The notes: a model not told the origin generated them from the letters alone. 64,000 bases of DNA from Burkholderiaceae bacterium (GCA_022702125.1 JAKOND010000021.1:1-64000); one strand, 5' to 3'. Positions 1 through 9,690 are shown, counted from the stretch's first letter. Program-made: numbers and translations.

Positions 1-781
1 GCATCGCCAGGATGGCCGTGGCCATCACCACGTTCCATTCGTTCTGGCCGTCGCCGCCGGCGATCATCCGCTTGATGCCCACCACCACCGGGTACATGTC
101 CTCGCCGGTGGTGGCGATCAGCGGCCACAGGTACTGGTTCCAGCCGTAGATGAACTGGATCACGAACAGCGCCGCGATGGAGGTCTTCGACAGCGGCACC
201 AGCACGTCCTTGAAGAAGCGCATCGGCCCGGCGCCGTCCATGCGCGCGGCCTCCACCAGCTCGTCGGGCACCGTCAGGAAGAACTGCCGGAACAGGAAGG
301 TGGCGGTGGCCGAGGCGATCAGCGGCACCGTCAGGCCCGCGTAGCTGTTGAGCATGCCCAGGTCGGACACCACCTGGTAGGTGGGGCCGATGCGCACCTC
401 CACCGGCAGCATCAGCGTGACGAAGATGGCCCAGAAGCACAGCTGCTTGAACGGGAAGCGGAAGTACACCACCGCGAAGGCCGACAGCAGCGAGATGGCG
501 ATCTTGCCGATGGTGATGACCAGCGCGCTGACCAGGCTGACCCACATCATGCGGGCCACCGGCGCGGTCGAGCCGGCGCCGGATTCGCTGCCGAACAGCG
601 CCTGGCGGTAGGTCTCCACGAAATGCGATCCCGGCAGCAGCGGCATCGGCGCCTGGACGATCTCCTGCGCGGTGTGGGTCGAGGCCACGAAGGCCAGGTA
701 GACCGGGAAGGCGACGATCAGGACGCCCAGCAGCATGACCGCGTGCGCGAGGAGTCCGAGGGTGGGGCGGCGTTCGACCAT
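1..781 (-). CDS. ugpE: ABC importer permease UgpE (partial, C-terminus off window)
   Basis: Inner-membrane permease of the sn-glycerol-3-phosphate/glycerophosphodiester importer UgpABCE. Translating the minus strand from the ATG at 781 gives MVERRPTLGLLAHAVMLLG, a hydrophobic first membrane segment, and further segments after it. The permease EAA loop is clear (residues near 200 read ELVEAARMDGAGPMRFFKD), which is where the ATPase docks. About 260 residues are in the window; the family is about 280, so only the tail is missing. It lies 92 bases after ugpA on the same strand, and ugpB lies before ugpA, so the order is ugpB-ugpA-ugpE. The ATPase gene ugpC is expected past the left edge but is not visible. 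Assignment to Ugp rather than another sugar permease rests mainly on the whole operon. Confidence 0.85.
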   Translation of the reverse strand, partial: MVERRPTLGLLAHAVMLLGVLIVAFPVYLAFVASTHTAQEIVQAPMPLLPGSHFVETYRQALFGSESGAGSTAPVARMMWVSLVSALVITIGKIAISLLSAFAVVYFRFPFKQLCFWAIFVTLMLPVEVRIGPTYQVVSDLGMLNSYAGLTVPLIASATATFLFRQFFLTVPDELVEAARMDGAGPMRFFKDVLVPLSKTSIAALFVIQFIYGWNQYLWPLIATTGEDMYPVVVGIKRMIAGGDGQNEWNVVMATAILAM

Positions 782-794
782 GTCAGTGCCGCCC

Positions 795-872
795 GGCCGC
801 CCGAAGGCATTGACGCGCCCCCTCGGGGGGCAGCGAACGCAACGCAGTGGAGGAGCGTGGGGGTGTTTTCAT
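795..872. repeat. Comamonadaceae-type intergenic GC-rich repeat
   Basis: The ugpA-ugpE spacer is almost filled by a sequence with a C-run/G-run palindrome (about 816-831) followed by GCAGCGAACGCAACGCAG and GGAGCGTGGGGGTG. From memory, near-identical elements are scattered in intergenic spaces of Variovorax, Acidovorax and relatives. Here it sits between two genes of one operon, so it may form an mRNA hairpin that sets relative expression. I saw no second copy in the window. Confidence 0.6.
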
Positions 873-873
873 T

Positions 874-1755
874 TCAGTAGTTCACTTTCTTTTCGACGTA
901 GCGGAACTGCACCACCGTCAGCACGACGACGATCAGCATCAGCACCACCGACTGCGCGGCCGAGCCGCCGAGGTCCATGGCCTTGAAGCCGTCGTAGTAC
1001 ACCTTGTAGACCAGGATCGCGGTGTCCTTGCCCGGGCCGCCCTGGGTGGCCGCGTCGACGATGGCGAAGGTGTCGAAGAAGGCGTAGACCACGTTGATCA
1101 CCAGCAGGAAGAAGGTGGTCGGCGACAGCAGCGGGAACTGGATCGTCCAGAAGCGCCGCCACGGCCGGGCGCCGTCGATGGCCGCGGCCTCGATCAGCGA
1201 CTTCGGAATCGATTGCAGTCCGGCCAAAAAGAAGAGGAAGTTGTAGGAGATCTGCTTCCACACCGCCGCCATCACGATCAGCGTCATCGCATGGCCGCTG
1301 TTGAGCATGTGGTTCCAGTCGATGCCGACGCGGGCGAGCGCATAGGACACCACGCCGAGCGAGGGCGAGAACATGAACACCCATAGCACCGCCGCCACCG
1401 CCGGCGCCACCGCGTAGGGCACCACCAGCAGCGTGCGGTAGACCATCGCGCCGCGCACCACCCGGTCGGCGAAGACCGCCAGGCACAGCGACAGCGACAG
1501 CCCCAGGCCGGCCACCAGCACCGAGAACAGCGCGGTGGTCTTGAAGGATTCCAGGTACGAGGGGTCGGAGAAGAGCTGGCGGAAGTTGTCCAGACCGACC
1601 CATTCGGTCGCGGTGCCGAAGGCGTCCTGCGACTGCAGCGACTGCACCAGGGCCTGGCTGGCGGGCCAGAAGAAGAAGACCGAGATCACCGCCAGCTGCG
1701 GCGCGAGCAGGGCCCACGGCAGCCAGGAGGATCGGAAGGAAACGCGTTTGTCCAT
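874..1755 (-). CDS. ugpA: ABC importer permease UgpA
   Basis: First permease of the glycerol-3-phosphate importer; it pairs with UgpE to form the membrane channel. The 293-residue product has a cytoplasmic start ([20 protein letters not shown]) followed by about six membrane segments, and an EAA loop near residues 195-215 ([20 protein letters not shown]). Length matches the family (about 295). The ATG at 1755 was chosen over an upstream in-frame ATG at 1773 because it gives the usual N-terminus. The gene follows ugpB after 123 bases and precedes ugpE, so co-transcription from the ugpB promoter is likely. The similar MalF-type sugar permeases are the main alternative. Confidence 0.9.
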   Translation of the reverse strand: MDKRVSFRSSWLPWALLAPQLAVISVFFFWPASQALVQSLQSQDAFGTATEWVGLDNFRQLFSDPSYLESFKTTALFSVLVAGLGLSLSLCLAVFADRVVRGAMVYRTLLVVPYAVAPAVAAVLWVFMFSPSLGVVSYALARVGIDWNHMLNSGHAMTLIVMAAVWKQISYNFLFFLAGLQSIPKSLIEAAAIDGARPWRRFWTIQFPLLSPTTFFLLVINVVYAFFDTFAIVDAATQGGPGKDTAILVYKVYYDGFKAMDLGGSAAQSVVLMLIVVVLTVVQFRYVEKKVNY

Positions 1756-1878
1756 GGCAGTCCAGGAGGTCAACGAAAGAACCCGCCGTGGCCTGTCGGG
1801 GCCATGGCGGGAGAGGGGCGGTGCCGGCAGGCGCGTGTCCCGCCGGCGTCCGGCCGGCGCGCGCCGGGGGCGGGGCGG

Positions 1879-3192
1879 TCAGCCCTTGTTGGCCTTCTGG
1901 AAGCGTTCCAGCTGCTCGTTGCCGCGCTTGACGATGGAGCCGAGCGCTTCCTGGGCGGTCTTCTTGCCGTTCCAGACCTGCTCCAGCTCCTCGTCCTCGA
2001 TGGCGCGGATCTGCAGGTAGTTGCCCAGGCGGATGCCGCGGCTCTTGTCGGTGACCTTGCGGATCATCTGCGTCACCGCGACGTCGGTGCCGGGGTTCTG
2101 CTGGTAGAAGCCGGACTTCTCGGTCAGCTCGTAGGCGGCGGTGGTGACCGGCAGGTAGCCGGTGCGCTTGTGGCTGGCCGACTGCACCTCGGGCCGCGAG
2201 ATGAAGCCGAAGAACTCGGCCACGCCCTTGTAGTCGGCGGCCGGCTTCTTGGCCATGACCCACAGGCTGGCGCCGCCGATGACGGTGTTCTGCGGCGCGC
2301 CGGGCACGTCGGGGTAGTAGGGCAGGGGCGCCAGGCCGTAGGCGAACTTGGCGTTCTTCGCCACGTTGCCGTAGAAGCCGGAGGAGGTGTTGATCATGGC
2401 GCACTCGCCCGAGACGAAGCTCGCCTCGGGCGTATTGCTGCGGCCCTTGTAGACGAAGAGGCCCTGCTTGGCCATGTTGGCCAGGTTCTCGATGTGGCGC
2501 TGGTGCAGCGGCGAATCCACCTTCAGGCGCGTGTCCAGGCCCTGCAGGCCGTTGCCCTTGGTGGCGAACTCCACGTTGTGCCAGGCCGAGAAGCTCTCGA
2601 GCTGGGTCCAGTTCTGCCAGGCGGTGGTGAACGGGCACTTGTGGCCGGCGGCCTTGAGCTTGGCGGCGGCGGAGACGACCTCCGGCCAGGTGGCGGGCGC
2701 CTTGTCGGTCGGCAGGCCGGCCGCCTTGAAGGCGTCCTTGTTGAAATAGAAGATGGTGGTCGAGCTGTTGAACGGGAAGCTCAGCATCTGGCCGTTGGGC
2801 GCGGTGTAGTAGCCCGCGACCGCCGGGATGTAGGCCTTGGGGTCGAAGGGCTTGCCGGCCTCCTGCATCACCTGGCTCACCGGCACCACGACGCCCTTGC
2901 TGGCCATCATGGTGGCGGTGCCGACCTCGAACACCTGCAGGATGTGCGGCGCGTTGCCGGCGCGGAAGGCGGCCACCGCGGCGGTCATCGACTCGTCGTA
3001 GGTGCCCTTGTAGGTGGGCACGATCTTGTAGGCCTTCTGGCTGTCGTTGAACTGGCGGGCCAGGTCGTTGACCCATTCGCCGTTGACGGCGGTCATCGAA
3101 TGCCACCACTGGATCTCGGTCTGCGCCTGGGCGGAAAGGGAGAAGACGGCCGCGCCGGCGGCGAGGGCGAGCGCGAGTCGCTTGAAATGCAT
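1879..3192 (-). CDS. ugpB: Periplasmic glycerol-3-phosphate-binding protein UgpB
   Basis: Periplasmic binding protein that captures sn-glycerol-3-phosphate and glycerophosphodiesters for the UgpAE channel. The 437-residue product begins with a Sec signal peptide (MHFKRLALALAAGAAVFSLS, cleavage after AQA near residue 23), and the mature protein opens with EIQWWHSMTAVNGEWVNDLA, characteristic of UgpB. Aromatic-rich ligand-contact stretches such as SSGFYGNV and GGASLWVM are present. Length equals that of E. coli UgpB (438). An AGGAG ribosome site lies 6 bases before the ATG at 3192. It is the promoter-proximal gene of the operon, as expected for a binding protein needed in excess. In E. coli this operon is induced by phosphate limitation. 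Confidence 0.95.
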   Translation of the reverse strand: MHFKRLALALAAGAAVFSLSAQAQTEIQWWHSMTAVNGEWVNDLARQFNDSQKAYKIVPTYKGTYDESMTAAVAAFRAGNAPHILQVFEVGTATMMASKGVVVPVSQVMQEAGKPFDPKAYIPAVAGYYTAPNGQMLSFPFNSSTTIFYFNKDAFKAAGLPTDKAPATWPEVVSAAAKLKAAGHKCPFTTAWQNWTQLESFSAWHNVEFATKGNGLQGLDTRLKVDSPLHQRHIENLANMAKQGLFVYKGRSNTPEASFVSGECAMINTSSGFYGNVAKNAKFAYGLAPLPYYPDVPGAPQNTVIGGASLWVMAKKPAADYKGVAEFFGFISRPEVQSASHKRTGYLPVTTAAYELTEKSGFYQQNPGTDVAVTQMIRKVTDKSRGIRLGNYLQIRAIEDEELEQVWNGKKTAQEALGSIVKRGNEQLERFQKANKG

Positions 3193-3590
3193 GGAGGCTC
3201 CTGTCGGGATGGACATGGTTCGGGAAGCGCCGTGGATGCTGGTAGCAGTCTGTGACGCGGGGGTGAATTCTGTATGACACATGAATGGCGCAGCAAGGGG
3301 TAAACCCCGCTGCGTGCGCCGCCGCGCCGGCCGTCCGGGCGGGACGCCGCCGGAAGCGGCACCGGCGGAAACGGCCGCAGTGTAGGGGCGTGCCGGCGCG
3401 CCGCCTGTCGCCTGCCGTACACCCTGCGCCCGGCCGGAGCGCGTGCTAGCATGACCCTCCGCCTCCCGGCCGCTGCCGGAGCGACCCGCCGGGCCCGCCG
3501 CCGCCAGCCCGCGCGCCGCATCCTTCGTCCCCTCCCCATCCATCATTCCGGGACCCCGGGCACCGCCCGGCTTCCCTCGCGAGTACCCGC
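3193..3590. other. Divergent control region between ugpB and serA
   Basis: This 398-base gap has no credible gene. It must hold the start signals for both divergent units. The half next to ugpB contains the only AT-rich patch (3261-3285) with a candidate minus-strand promoter; the serA half is very GC-rich with a TGCTAGCAT extended -10-like box at 3444-3452, leaving a leader of about 130 bases before serA. No riboswitch fold is evident by eye. Confidence 0.6.
3269..3296 (-). promoter_or_regulatory. Candidate ugp promoter with partial Pho-box-like overlap
   Basis: Read on the minus strand, TTGCTG (3296-3291) and TACAGA (3274-3269) are 16 bases apart. The bases between and around them (3280-3263) read GTGTCATACAGAATTCAC, which matches 11 of 18 positions of the enterobacterial Pho box. 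That match is weak, but PhoB control of ugp is established in E. coli. Confidence 0.35.
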
Positions 3591-4820
3591 ATGAGCAAGA
3601 CTTCCCTGGACAAGAGCAAGATCAAATTCCTGCTGCTCGAAGGCATCCACCCCTCGGCCCTGCAGGTGCTGCAGGACGCCGGCTACACCAACATCGAGTC
3701 GCTGCCGGGCGCGCTGCCCGACGCCGAGCTGAAGGCCAGGATCGCCGACGCGCACTTCATCGGCATCCGCTCGCGCACCCAGCTCACCGCCGAGGTGTTC
3801 GCCGCCGCCCAGAAGCTGGTGGCCGTCGGCGCCTTCTGCATCGGCACCAACCAGATCGACCTGGGCGCGGCGCGCGAGCGCGGCATCGCCGTCTTCAACG
3901 CGCCGTACTCCAACACCCGCTCGGTGGCCGAGCTGGTGCTGGCCGAGGCCATCCTGCTGCTGCGCGGCGTGCCCGAGAAGAGCGCGGTCGCCCACCGCGG
4001 CGGCTGGCTCAAGTCGGCCGAGAACGCCTACGAGATCCGCGGCAAGACGCTGGGCATCGTCGGCTACGGCTCGATCGGCACCCAGCTGTCGGTGCTGGCC
4101 GAAGGGCTGGGCATGCAGGTCGCCTTCTACGACACGGTGACCAAGCTGCCGCTGGGCAACGCCCGCCAGGTGCCGCGCCTGCACGACCTGCTGGCGCAGA
4201 GCGACATCGTCAGCCTGCACGTGCCCGAGCTGCCGTCCACCCAGTGGATGATCGGCGAGGCCGAGATCGCCGCGATGAAGCCCGGCGGCATCCTGATCAA
4301 CGCCGCGCGCGGCACGGTGGTGGTGATCGAGGCGCTGGCCGAGGCGCTCAAGGCCAAGAAGCTGCTGGGCGCGGCGATCGACGTGTTCCCGGTCGAGCCG
4401 CGGTCCAACAAGGACGAGTTCCAGTCGCCGCTGCGCGGGCTGGACAACGTGATCCTGACGCCGCACGTCGGCGGCTCCACCATGGAGGCGCAGGCCAACA
4501 TCGGCCTGGAGGTCGCCGAGAAGCTGGTGCGCTACAGCGACACCGGCGCCACCACCTCGTCGGTCAACTTCCCCGCGGTGGCGCTGCCGGCGCACGGCGG
4601 CAAGCACCGGCTGCTGCACATCCACCACAACGTGCCGGGCGTGCTGTCGCAGATCAACAGGATCCTGTCGGACAACCAGATCAACATCGCCGCGCAGTTC
4701 CTGCAGACCGACGAGAAGATCGGCTACGTGGTCATCGACCTCGACGCCGAATCGTCCGAGGTGGCGCAGCGCAAGCTCGCCGAGGTGCCGGGCACGATCC
4801 GCAGCCGCGTGCTGTTCTGA
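3591..4820 (+). CDS. serA: D-3-phosphoglycerate dehydrogenase SerA
   Basis: Cytoplasmic enzyme that oxidises 3-phosphoglycerate to 3-phosphohydroxypyruvate with NAD+, the first step of serine synthesis. At 409 residues it matches the E. coli-type enzyme (410). The catalytic domain holds the NAD motif GYGSIG (about residue 155), the arginine in NAARG (about 240), the glutamate in the FPVEP loop (about 267) and the histidine in LTPHVGGST (about 291). A C-terminal ACT domain (about 339-409, starting LLHIHHNVPGVLSQI) is where serine normally binds to inhibit the enzyme. It stands alone, divergent from ugpB, and is closed by a strong terminator, so it is probably monocistronic. Confidence 0.97.
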   Translation: MSKTSLDKSKIKFLLLEGIHPSALQVLQDAGYTNIESLPGALPDAELKARIADAHFIGIRSRTQLTAEVFAAAQKLVAVGAFCIGTNQIDLGAARERGIAVFNAPYSNTRSVAELVLAEAILLLRGVPEKSAVAHRGGWLKSAENAYEIRGKTLGIVGYGSIGTQLSVLAEGLGMQVAFYDTVTKLPLGNARQVPRLHDLLAQSDIVSLHVPELPSTQWMIGEAEIAAMKPGGILINAARGTVVVIEALAEALKAKKLLGAAIDVFPVEPRSNKDEFQSPLRGLDNVILTPHVGGSTMEAQANIGLEVAEKLVRYSDTGATTSSVNFPAVALPAHGGKHRLLHIHHNVPGVLSQINRILSDNQINIAAQFLQTDEKIGYVVIDLDAESSEVAQRKLAEVPGTIRSRVLF

Positions 4821-4835
4821 CCCGGGCAGAGGGAA

Positions 4836-4871
4836 AGGCGCCCCGGCAGCCCTGCCGGCGGCGCCTTTTTT
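4836..4871 (+). terminator. Rho-independent terminator after serA
   Basis: An AGGCGCC/GGCGCCT outer stem (4836-4842 with 4860-4866), extended by an inner CGGCAG/CTGCCG stem, is followed by a run of six T at 4866-4871. It lies 15 bases after the serA stop and just before the convergent gene ending at 4885. Confidence 0.9.
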
Positions 4872-4884
4872 CGTGGATCGCGGT

Positions 4885-5196
4885 TCAGGCCGCCGCGCCG
4901 CGGCCGGCGACTGGGGTGAAATGCTCCACCACCGGCGGCGCGGCGAAGAACGGTCCGACGATGGCGCGCCACTCGGCGAAGGCCGGCGATTCGCGGAAGC
5001 CCACGGTGTGGTCCTCCAGCGTCGCCCAGCGGATCTGCAGCAGGTAGCGCTCGGGCGACTCGACGCCGCGCACCACGGAATGGCCGAGGAAGCCTTCGGC
5101 GCGCGAGATGACGGTGTCCACGCCGCGCGCGATGGCCTCGTCGAATGCGGCCTGCCGGCCGGGCGCGATGCGGATGTCTGCGACTTCGAGAATCAT
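4885..5196 (-). CDS. Small antibiotic-biosynthesis-monooxygenase-type (ABM) protein
   Basis: A 103-residue ferredoxin-like alpha/beta barrel protein of the ABM family. The N-terminus (MILEVADIRIAPGRQAAFD) and the middle stretch (SPERYLLQIRWATLEDHTVG, then FRESPAFAEWRAIVGPFF) have the typical order of first strand, helix, hydrophobic strand and final helix. Members range from quinol monooxygenases to heme-degrading or purely structural proteins, so the substrate cannot be named. The ATG at 5196 has a GGAG site just upstream (read on the minus strand); a longer in-frame start at 5373 would run through the control region of the next gene and is not credible. It is a single gene divergent from the FAD/Fe-S oxidoreductase. 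Confidence 0.75.
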   Translation of the reverse strand: MILEVADIRIAPGRQAAFDEAIARGVDTVISRAEGFLGHSVVRGVESPERYLLQIRWATLEDHTVGFRESPAFAEWRAIVGPFFAAPPVVEHFTPVAGRGAAA

Positions 5197-5258
5197 GGAA
5201 GCTCCGGATGGGGTGAGGGCCGGCGCCCCGTTTCGCAGCGGGTCGCCGGGCAGGTTCC

Positions 5259-5264
5259 TAGAAT
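5259..5264 (+). promoter_or_regulatory. Possible -10 box of the FAD/Fe-S oxidoreductase gene
   Basis: TAGAAT at 5259-5264 stands out in otherwise GC-rich sequence, 32 bases before the ATG at 5297. No good -35 hexamer sits at the right distance, so this is only a candidate. Confidence 0.3.
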
Positions 5265-5296
5265 AGCCGCCCCACGCATCCAAAAAACACCCACCC

Positions 5297-8200
5297 ATGA
5301 ATGCACCGATTGCGGCAGCCGCGCTGCTGGCCCGTGCGGACGAGCCGCAACGCCTGCGCGAGATTCCGTACAACTACACCTCGTTCTCGGACCGCGAGAT
5401 CGTCATCCGCCTGCTCGGCCCCCGCGCCTGGGACCTGCTGCAGCAGCTGCGCGGCGAGCGCCGGACGGGCCGCTCCGCCCGCATGCTCTACGAGGTGCTG
5501 GGCGACATCTGGGTGGTGCAGCGCAATCCCTACCTGCAGGACGACCTGCTCGACACGCCCAAGCGCCGCGCGCAGCTGGTGCAGGCGCTGCAGCACCGGC
5601 TCGGCGAGATGGACAAGCGCCGCACGCCCGAGGCCGACGCCCCGCGCGACGCGCTGGTGGGCGAGCTGCTGGCGCTGGCCCGGGGCGCCATCGCGTCCTT
5701 CGACGCCTCCTTCGCCGAGGCGGCCCGGCTGCGCCGCCAGGTCCGCGCCACGCTCGGCCGGCTGACGGCCAAGGACAACCTCAAGTTCGACGGCCTGTCG
5801 CGGGTGGCGCACGTCACCGACGCCACCGACTGGCGCGTCGAGTACCCCTTCGTGGTGCTCACGCCCGACACCGAGGCCGAGATGGCCGGCCTGGTCAAGG
5901 GCTGCATCGAGCTCGGCCTGACCATCATCCCGCGCGGCGGCGGCACCGGCTACACCGGCGGCGCGATCCCGCTGACCTGGAAGAGCGCGGTGATCAACAC
6001 CGAGAAGCTCGAAGCGATGACCGAGGTCGAGATGACCGCGCTGCCCGGCGTCGACGCGCTGGTGCCCACCATCTGGACCGGCGCCGGCGTGGTGACCCAG
6101 CGGGTGGCCGACGCGGCCGAGCGCGCGGGCTACGTGTTCGCGGTGGACCCGACCTCGGCCGAGGCCTCCTGCGTGGGCGGCAACATCGCGATGAACGCCG
6201 GCGGCAAGAAGGCGGTGCTGTGGGGCACCGCGCTGGACAACCTCGCGTCCTGGCGCATGGTCACGCCCGAGGCGCAGTGGCTGGAGGTGACCCGCCTCAA
6301 CCACAACCTGGGCAAGATCCACGACGCGGAAGTGGCCAGCTTCGAGTTGAGGTACTTCGAGGCCGACGGCCGCACGCCGGTGCGCACCGAGCGGCTCGAC
6401 ATCCCCGGCCGCACCTTCCGCAAGGAGGGCCTGGGCAAGGACGTGACCGACAAGTTCCTGGCCGGCCTGCCAGGCATCCAGAAGGAAGGCTGCGACGGCC
6501 TGATCACCAGCGGCCGCTGGGTGGTGCACCGCATGCCGGCGCACACCCGCACCGTCTGCCTGGAGTTCTTCGGCAACGCCAAGGACGCGGTGCCGAGCAT
6601 CGTCGAGATCAAGGACTTCATGTTCGCCGAGCAGAAGCGCTCGGGCACGCTGCTCGCCGGGCTGGAGCACCTGGACGACCGCTACCTGAAGGCGGTCGGC
6701 TACGCGACCAAGTCCAAGGCCCACGGCGGCCTGCCGAAGATGGTGCTGTTCGGCGACATCAGCGGCGACGACGCCGACGCCGTGGCGCGGGCCGCCTCCG
6801 AGGTGGTGCGCATCGCCAACTCGCGCTCGGGCGAGGGCTTCGTCGCCATCAGCCCCGAGGCGCGCAAGAAGTTCTGGCTCGACCGCAAGCGCACCGCGGC
6901 CATCAGCCGGCACACCAACGCCTTCAAGATCAACGAGGACGTGGTGATCCCGCTGCCGCGCATGGCCGAGTACACCGACGGCATCGAGCGGATCAACATC
7001 GAGCTGAGCCTGCGCAACAAGCTCAAGCTCTGCGACGCGCTCGACGCCTTCTTCCGCCGCGACGACCTGCCGCTGGGCCGCGACGAGGACACCCAGGGCA
7101 TCCCCTCGGCGGAGATGCTTGAGGACCGTACCGCCCAGGCGCTGGCGCTGGTGCGCGGCGTGCGGGCGCAGTGGCAGGGCTGGCTGGACGGCGTGGAGGC
7201 GCTCTTCCCGCGGCTGCAGGACCACACGCTGCGCGCCAGCTGGAAGACCCAGCTGCGCGCGCCGCTGCAGCAGATCTTCGCCGGCGCGGCCTTCGGGCCG
7301 CTCCTCGACGAGGCGGCCGCGATCCACAAGCGGGTGCTCAAGGGCCGGGTCTGGGTCGCGCTGCACATGCACGCGGGCGACGGCAACGTGCACACCAACC
7401 TGCCGGTCAACAGCGACGACTACGAGATGCTGCAGACCGCGCACGAGGCGGTGGCGCGCATCATGGTGCTGGCGCGCAGCCTCGACGGGGTGATCTCGGG
7501 CGAGCACGGCATCGGCATCACCAAGCTCGAATTCCTGACCGACGAAGAGCTGCGGCCCTTCACCGACTACAAGCGCCGGGTCGATCCCCAGGGCCGCTTC
7601 AACAAGGGCAAGCTGCTACGGAATCAAGAGCAGGGAACCCAGGCGGAACCGGGGCTTCGCGCCGATCTGACCAACGCCTACACGCCGAGCTTCGGCCTGA
7701 TGGGCCACGAGTCGCTGATCATGCAGCAGAGCGACATCGGCGCCATCGCCGACTCGGTCAAGGACTGCCTGCGCTGCGGCAAGTGCAAGCCGGTCTGCGC
7801 CACCCACGTGCCGCGCGCCAACCTGCTCTATTCGCCGCGCAACAAGATCCTCGCGACCTCGCTGCTGGTCGAGGCCTTCCTCTACGAGGAGCAGACCCGG
7901 CGCGGCGTCAGCATCAAGCACTGGCAGGAGTTCGAGGACGTGGCCGACCACTGCACCGTCTGCCACAAGTGCGTCACGCCGTGCCCGGTCAAGATCGACT
8001 TCGGCGACGTGACCATGAACATGCGCAACCTGCTGCGCAAGATGGGCCAGAAGAGCTTCCGGCCCGGCAACGCGGCGGCGATGTTCTTCCTCAACGCCAC
8101 CAACCCCGAGACCATCAAGCTGATGCGCGGCGCGATGGTGGACGTGGGCTTCAAGGCCCAGCGCGCCGCGAACAGGCTGCTCGGCGGCCTCGCGCGGCAG

Positions 8201-9181
8201 CAGACCGCGCACCCGCCCGCGACCGTCGGCAAGCCGCCCCTCAAGGAGCAGGTGATCCACTTCGTCAATAAGAAGATGCCCGGCGGCCTGCCCAAGAAGA
8301 CGGCCCGCGCGCTGCTCGACATCGAGGACGCGGAGTACGTGCCGATCATCCGCGACCCGAAGGCGACCACCGCCGAGTCGGAGGCGGTCTTCTACTTCCC
8401 CGGCTGCGGCTCGGAGCGGCTCTTCAGCCAGGTCGGCCTCGCGACCCAGGCGATGCTCTGGCACGCCGGCGTGCAGACGGTGCTGCCGCCGGGCTACCTG
8501 TGCTGCGGCTACCCGCAGAAGGGCAGCGGCCAGTTCGACAAGGCCGACAAGATCATCACCGACAACCGGGTGCTGTTCCACCGGGTCGCCAACACGCTCA
8601 ACTACCTCGACATCAAGACGGTGGTGGTGAGCTGCGGCACCTGCTACGACCAGCTCCAGGGCTACCAGTTCGACAAGATCTTCCCCGGCTGCCGCATCAT
8701 CGACATCCACGAGTACCTGCTGGAGAAGGGCATCGTCCTCGACGCCTCGGCCGGCGCCTACCTCTACCACGACCCCTGCCACAGTCCGATGAAGCTGCAG
8801 GACCCGATGAAGACGGTCAAGGCGCTGGTGGGCGACGCGGTGGTCAAGAGCGACCGCTGCTGCGGCGAGTCCGGCACGCTCGGCGTGACCCGGCCCGACA
8901 TCTCCACCCAGATCCGCTTCCGCAAGGAGGAGGAGCTGAAGAAGGGCGAGACCACGCTGCGCGCCCAGCACGCCATCGGGCCGCAGGACGACGTCAAGAT
9001 CCTGACCAGCTGCCCGAGCTGCCTGCAGGGCCTCTCGCGCTACGGCAACGACCTCAACAACGGCCTGCTGGAGGCCGACTACATCGTGGTCGAGATGGCC
9101 AACCGCATCCTCGGCGCCGACTGGATGCCGCGCTACGTCGCCGACGCCAACGCCGGCGGCATCGAGCGGGTGCTGGTCTGA
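5297..9181 (+). CDS. Large FAD-linked oxidase / 4Fe-4S / CCG-domain fusion oxidoreductase (DUF3683 type)
   Basis: A 1294-residue flavo-iron-sulfur protein, related to D-lactate and glycolate dehydrogenases, that probably oxidises a 2-hydroxy acid and passes electrons towards quinone. Order of parts: an N-terminal DUF3683-like region (1-180); a PCMH-type FAD domain (about 185-400, [12 protein letters not shown]); an FAD-oxidase C-terminal domain (about 600-775) with [12 protein letters not shown] and the GEHGIG motif; two ferredoxin-like clusters ([11 protein letters not shown] near 823 and [12 protein letters not shown] near 885); and two CCG cysteine-rich domains (PGCGSERLF near 1033, [18 protein letters not shown], then CCGESGTLG and SCPSCLQG up to 1240) as in heterodisulfide reductase and GlpC/LutA proteins. 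In many bacteria these parts are separate subunits. Its stop overlaps the start of the HIT gene. The true substrate is unknown. Confidence 0.85.
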   Translation: MNAPIAAAALLARADEPQRLREIPYNYTSFSDREIVIRLLGPRAWDLLQQLRGERRTGRSARMLYEVLGDIWVVQRNPYLQDDLLDTPKRRAQLVQALQHRLGEMDKRRTPEADAPRDALVGELLALARGAIASFDASFAEAARLRRQVRATLGRLTAKDNLKFDGLSRVAHVTDATDWRVEYPFVVLTPDTEAEMAGLVKGCIELGLTIIPRGGGTGYTGGAIPLTWKSAVINTEKLEAMTEVEMTALPGVDALVPTIWTGAGVVTQRVADAAERAGYVFAVDPTSAEASCVGGNIAMNAGGKKAVLWGTALDNLASWRMVTPEAQWLEVTRLNHNLGKIHDAEVASFELRYFEADGRTPVRTERLDIPGRTFRKEGLGKDVTDKFLAGLPGIQKEGCDGLITSGRWVVHRMPAHTRTVCLEFFGNAKDAVPSIVEIKDFMFAEQKRSGTLLAGLEHLDDRYLKAVGYATKSKAHGGLPKMVLFGDISGDDADAVARAASEVVRIANSRSGEGFVAISPEARKKFWLDRKRTAAISRHTNAFKINEDVVIPLPRMAEYTDGIERINIELSLRNKLKLCDALDAFFRRDDLPLGRDEDTQGIPSAEMLEDRTAQALALVRGVRAQWQGWLDGVEALFPRLQDHTLRASWKTQLRAPLQQIFAGAAFGPLLDEAAAIHKRVLKGRVWVALHMHAGDGNVHTNLPVNSDDYEMLQTAHEAVARIMVLARSLDGVISGEHGIGITKLEFLTDEELRPFTDYKRRVDPQGRFNKGKLLRNQEQGTQAEPGLRADLTNAYTPSFGLMGHESLIMQQSDIGAIADSVKDCLRCGKCKPVCATHVPRANLLYSPRNKILATSLLVEAFLYEEQTRRGVSIKHWQEFEDVADHCTVCHKCVTPCPVKIDFGDVTMNMRNLLRKMGQKSFRPGNAAAMFFLNATNPETIKLMRGAMVDVGFKAQRAANRLLGGLARQQTAHPPATVGKPPLKEQVIHFVNKKMPGGLPKKTARALLDIEDAEYVPIIRDPKATTAESEAVFYFPGCGSERLFSQVGLATQAMLWHAGVQTVLPPGYLCCGYPQKGSGQFDKADKIITDNRVLFHRVANTLNYLDIKTVVVSCGTCYDQLQGYQFDKIFPGCRIIDIHEYLLEKGIVLDASAGAYLYHDPCHSPMKLQDPMKTVKALVGDAVVKSDRCCGESGTLGVTRPDISTQIRFRKEEELKKGETTLRAQHAIGPQDDVKILTSCPSCLQGLSRYGNDLNNGLLEADYIVVEMANRILGADWMPRYVADANAGGIERVLV

Positions 9182-9690
9182 TGGCCGCGCAGGCGGACTC
9201 GCGGACCGCGGGCTGCGTGCTGTGCGACACGATGGGCGGGCTGCCGGTGTTCGAGGCCGCCGCCTTCCGCGTCATCCGCGCGCAGGAGCCGGGCTTCCCG
9301 GCCTTCTACCGGGTGGTGTGGCAGGCGCACGTGGCCGAGTTCTCGGACCTGCCGCGGGCCGACCGCATCCTCTGCATGGAGGCGGTCGCGGCGGTCGAGC
9401 GCTGCCTGCGCGAGGCGCTGTCGCCCGACAAGGTCAACCTCGCGGCCCTCGGCAACATGGTGGCGCACCTGCACTGGCACGTGATCGCGCGCTTCGGCGG
9501 GGACAGCCATTTCCCCGGCGCGGTCTGGGCCGCGCCGCAGCGCGAACGCGACGCGGCGCGCGAGGCGGACGTCGCCGCGCGGCTGCCGGCGCTGGACGCG
9601 CTGCTGGCCGAGCGGCTGGCGGCGCTGGTCGGCGCCCTGGATGCGGCCGGCGCCGGCGACGGGAGCGCCGCGGATGGGGGCGGCGTCTGA
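9181..9690 (+). CDS. HIT-family (histidine triad) nucleotide-binding protein
   Basis: A 169-residue HIT protein; the family hydrolyses or transfers nucleotides from dinucleoside polyphosphates or nucleoside phosphoramidates. The active-site triad is seen as MVAHLHWHVIARF near residues 95-107, and two cysteines near the start (CVLC, 12-15) resemble the zinc-linked Cys pair of some HIT proteins. The C-terminal 40 residues are Ala/Gly-rich and probably disordered. The ATG shares one base with the preceding TGA stop, so it is translationally coupled to the FAD/Fe-S oxidoreductase. Substrate is not predictable. Confidence 0.85.
   Translation: MAAQADSRTAGCVLCDTMGGLPVFEAAAFRVIRAQEPGFPAFYRVVWQAHVAEFSDLPRADRILCMEAVAAVERCLREALSPDKVNLAALGNMVAHLHWHVIARFGGDSHFPGAVWAAPQRERDAAREADVAARLPALDALLAERLAALVGALDAAGAGDGSAADGGGV

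Noticed and set aside
1804-3255. 483-residue plus-strand frame antisense to ugpB
   Set aside because: No domain motif; Gly/Val/His/Arg-rich antisense shadow.
869-3280. 803-residue open frame on the minus strand across ugpA and ugpB
   Set aside because: It is out of frame with two genes that have clear family motifs, and its translation is Arg/Gly-rich low complexity typical of shadow frames in GC-rich DNA.
4873-7122. 749-residue plus-strand frame, and a 749-residue minus-strand frame at 5258-7507
   Set aside because: Both overlap the FAD/Fe-S oxidoreductase, whose FAD and Fe-S motifs fix the true frame.
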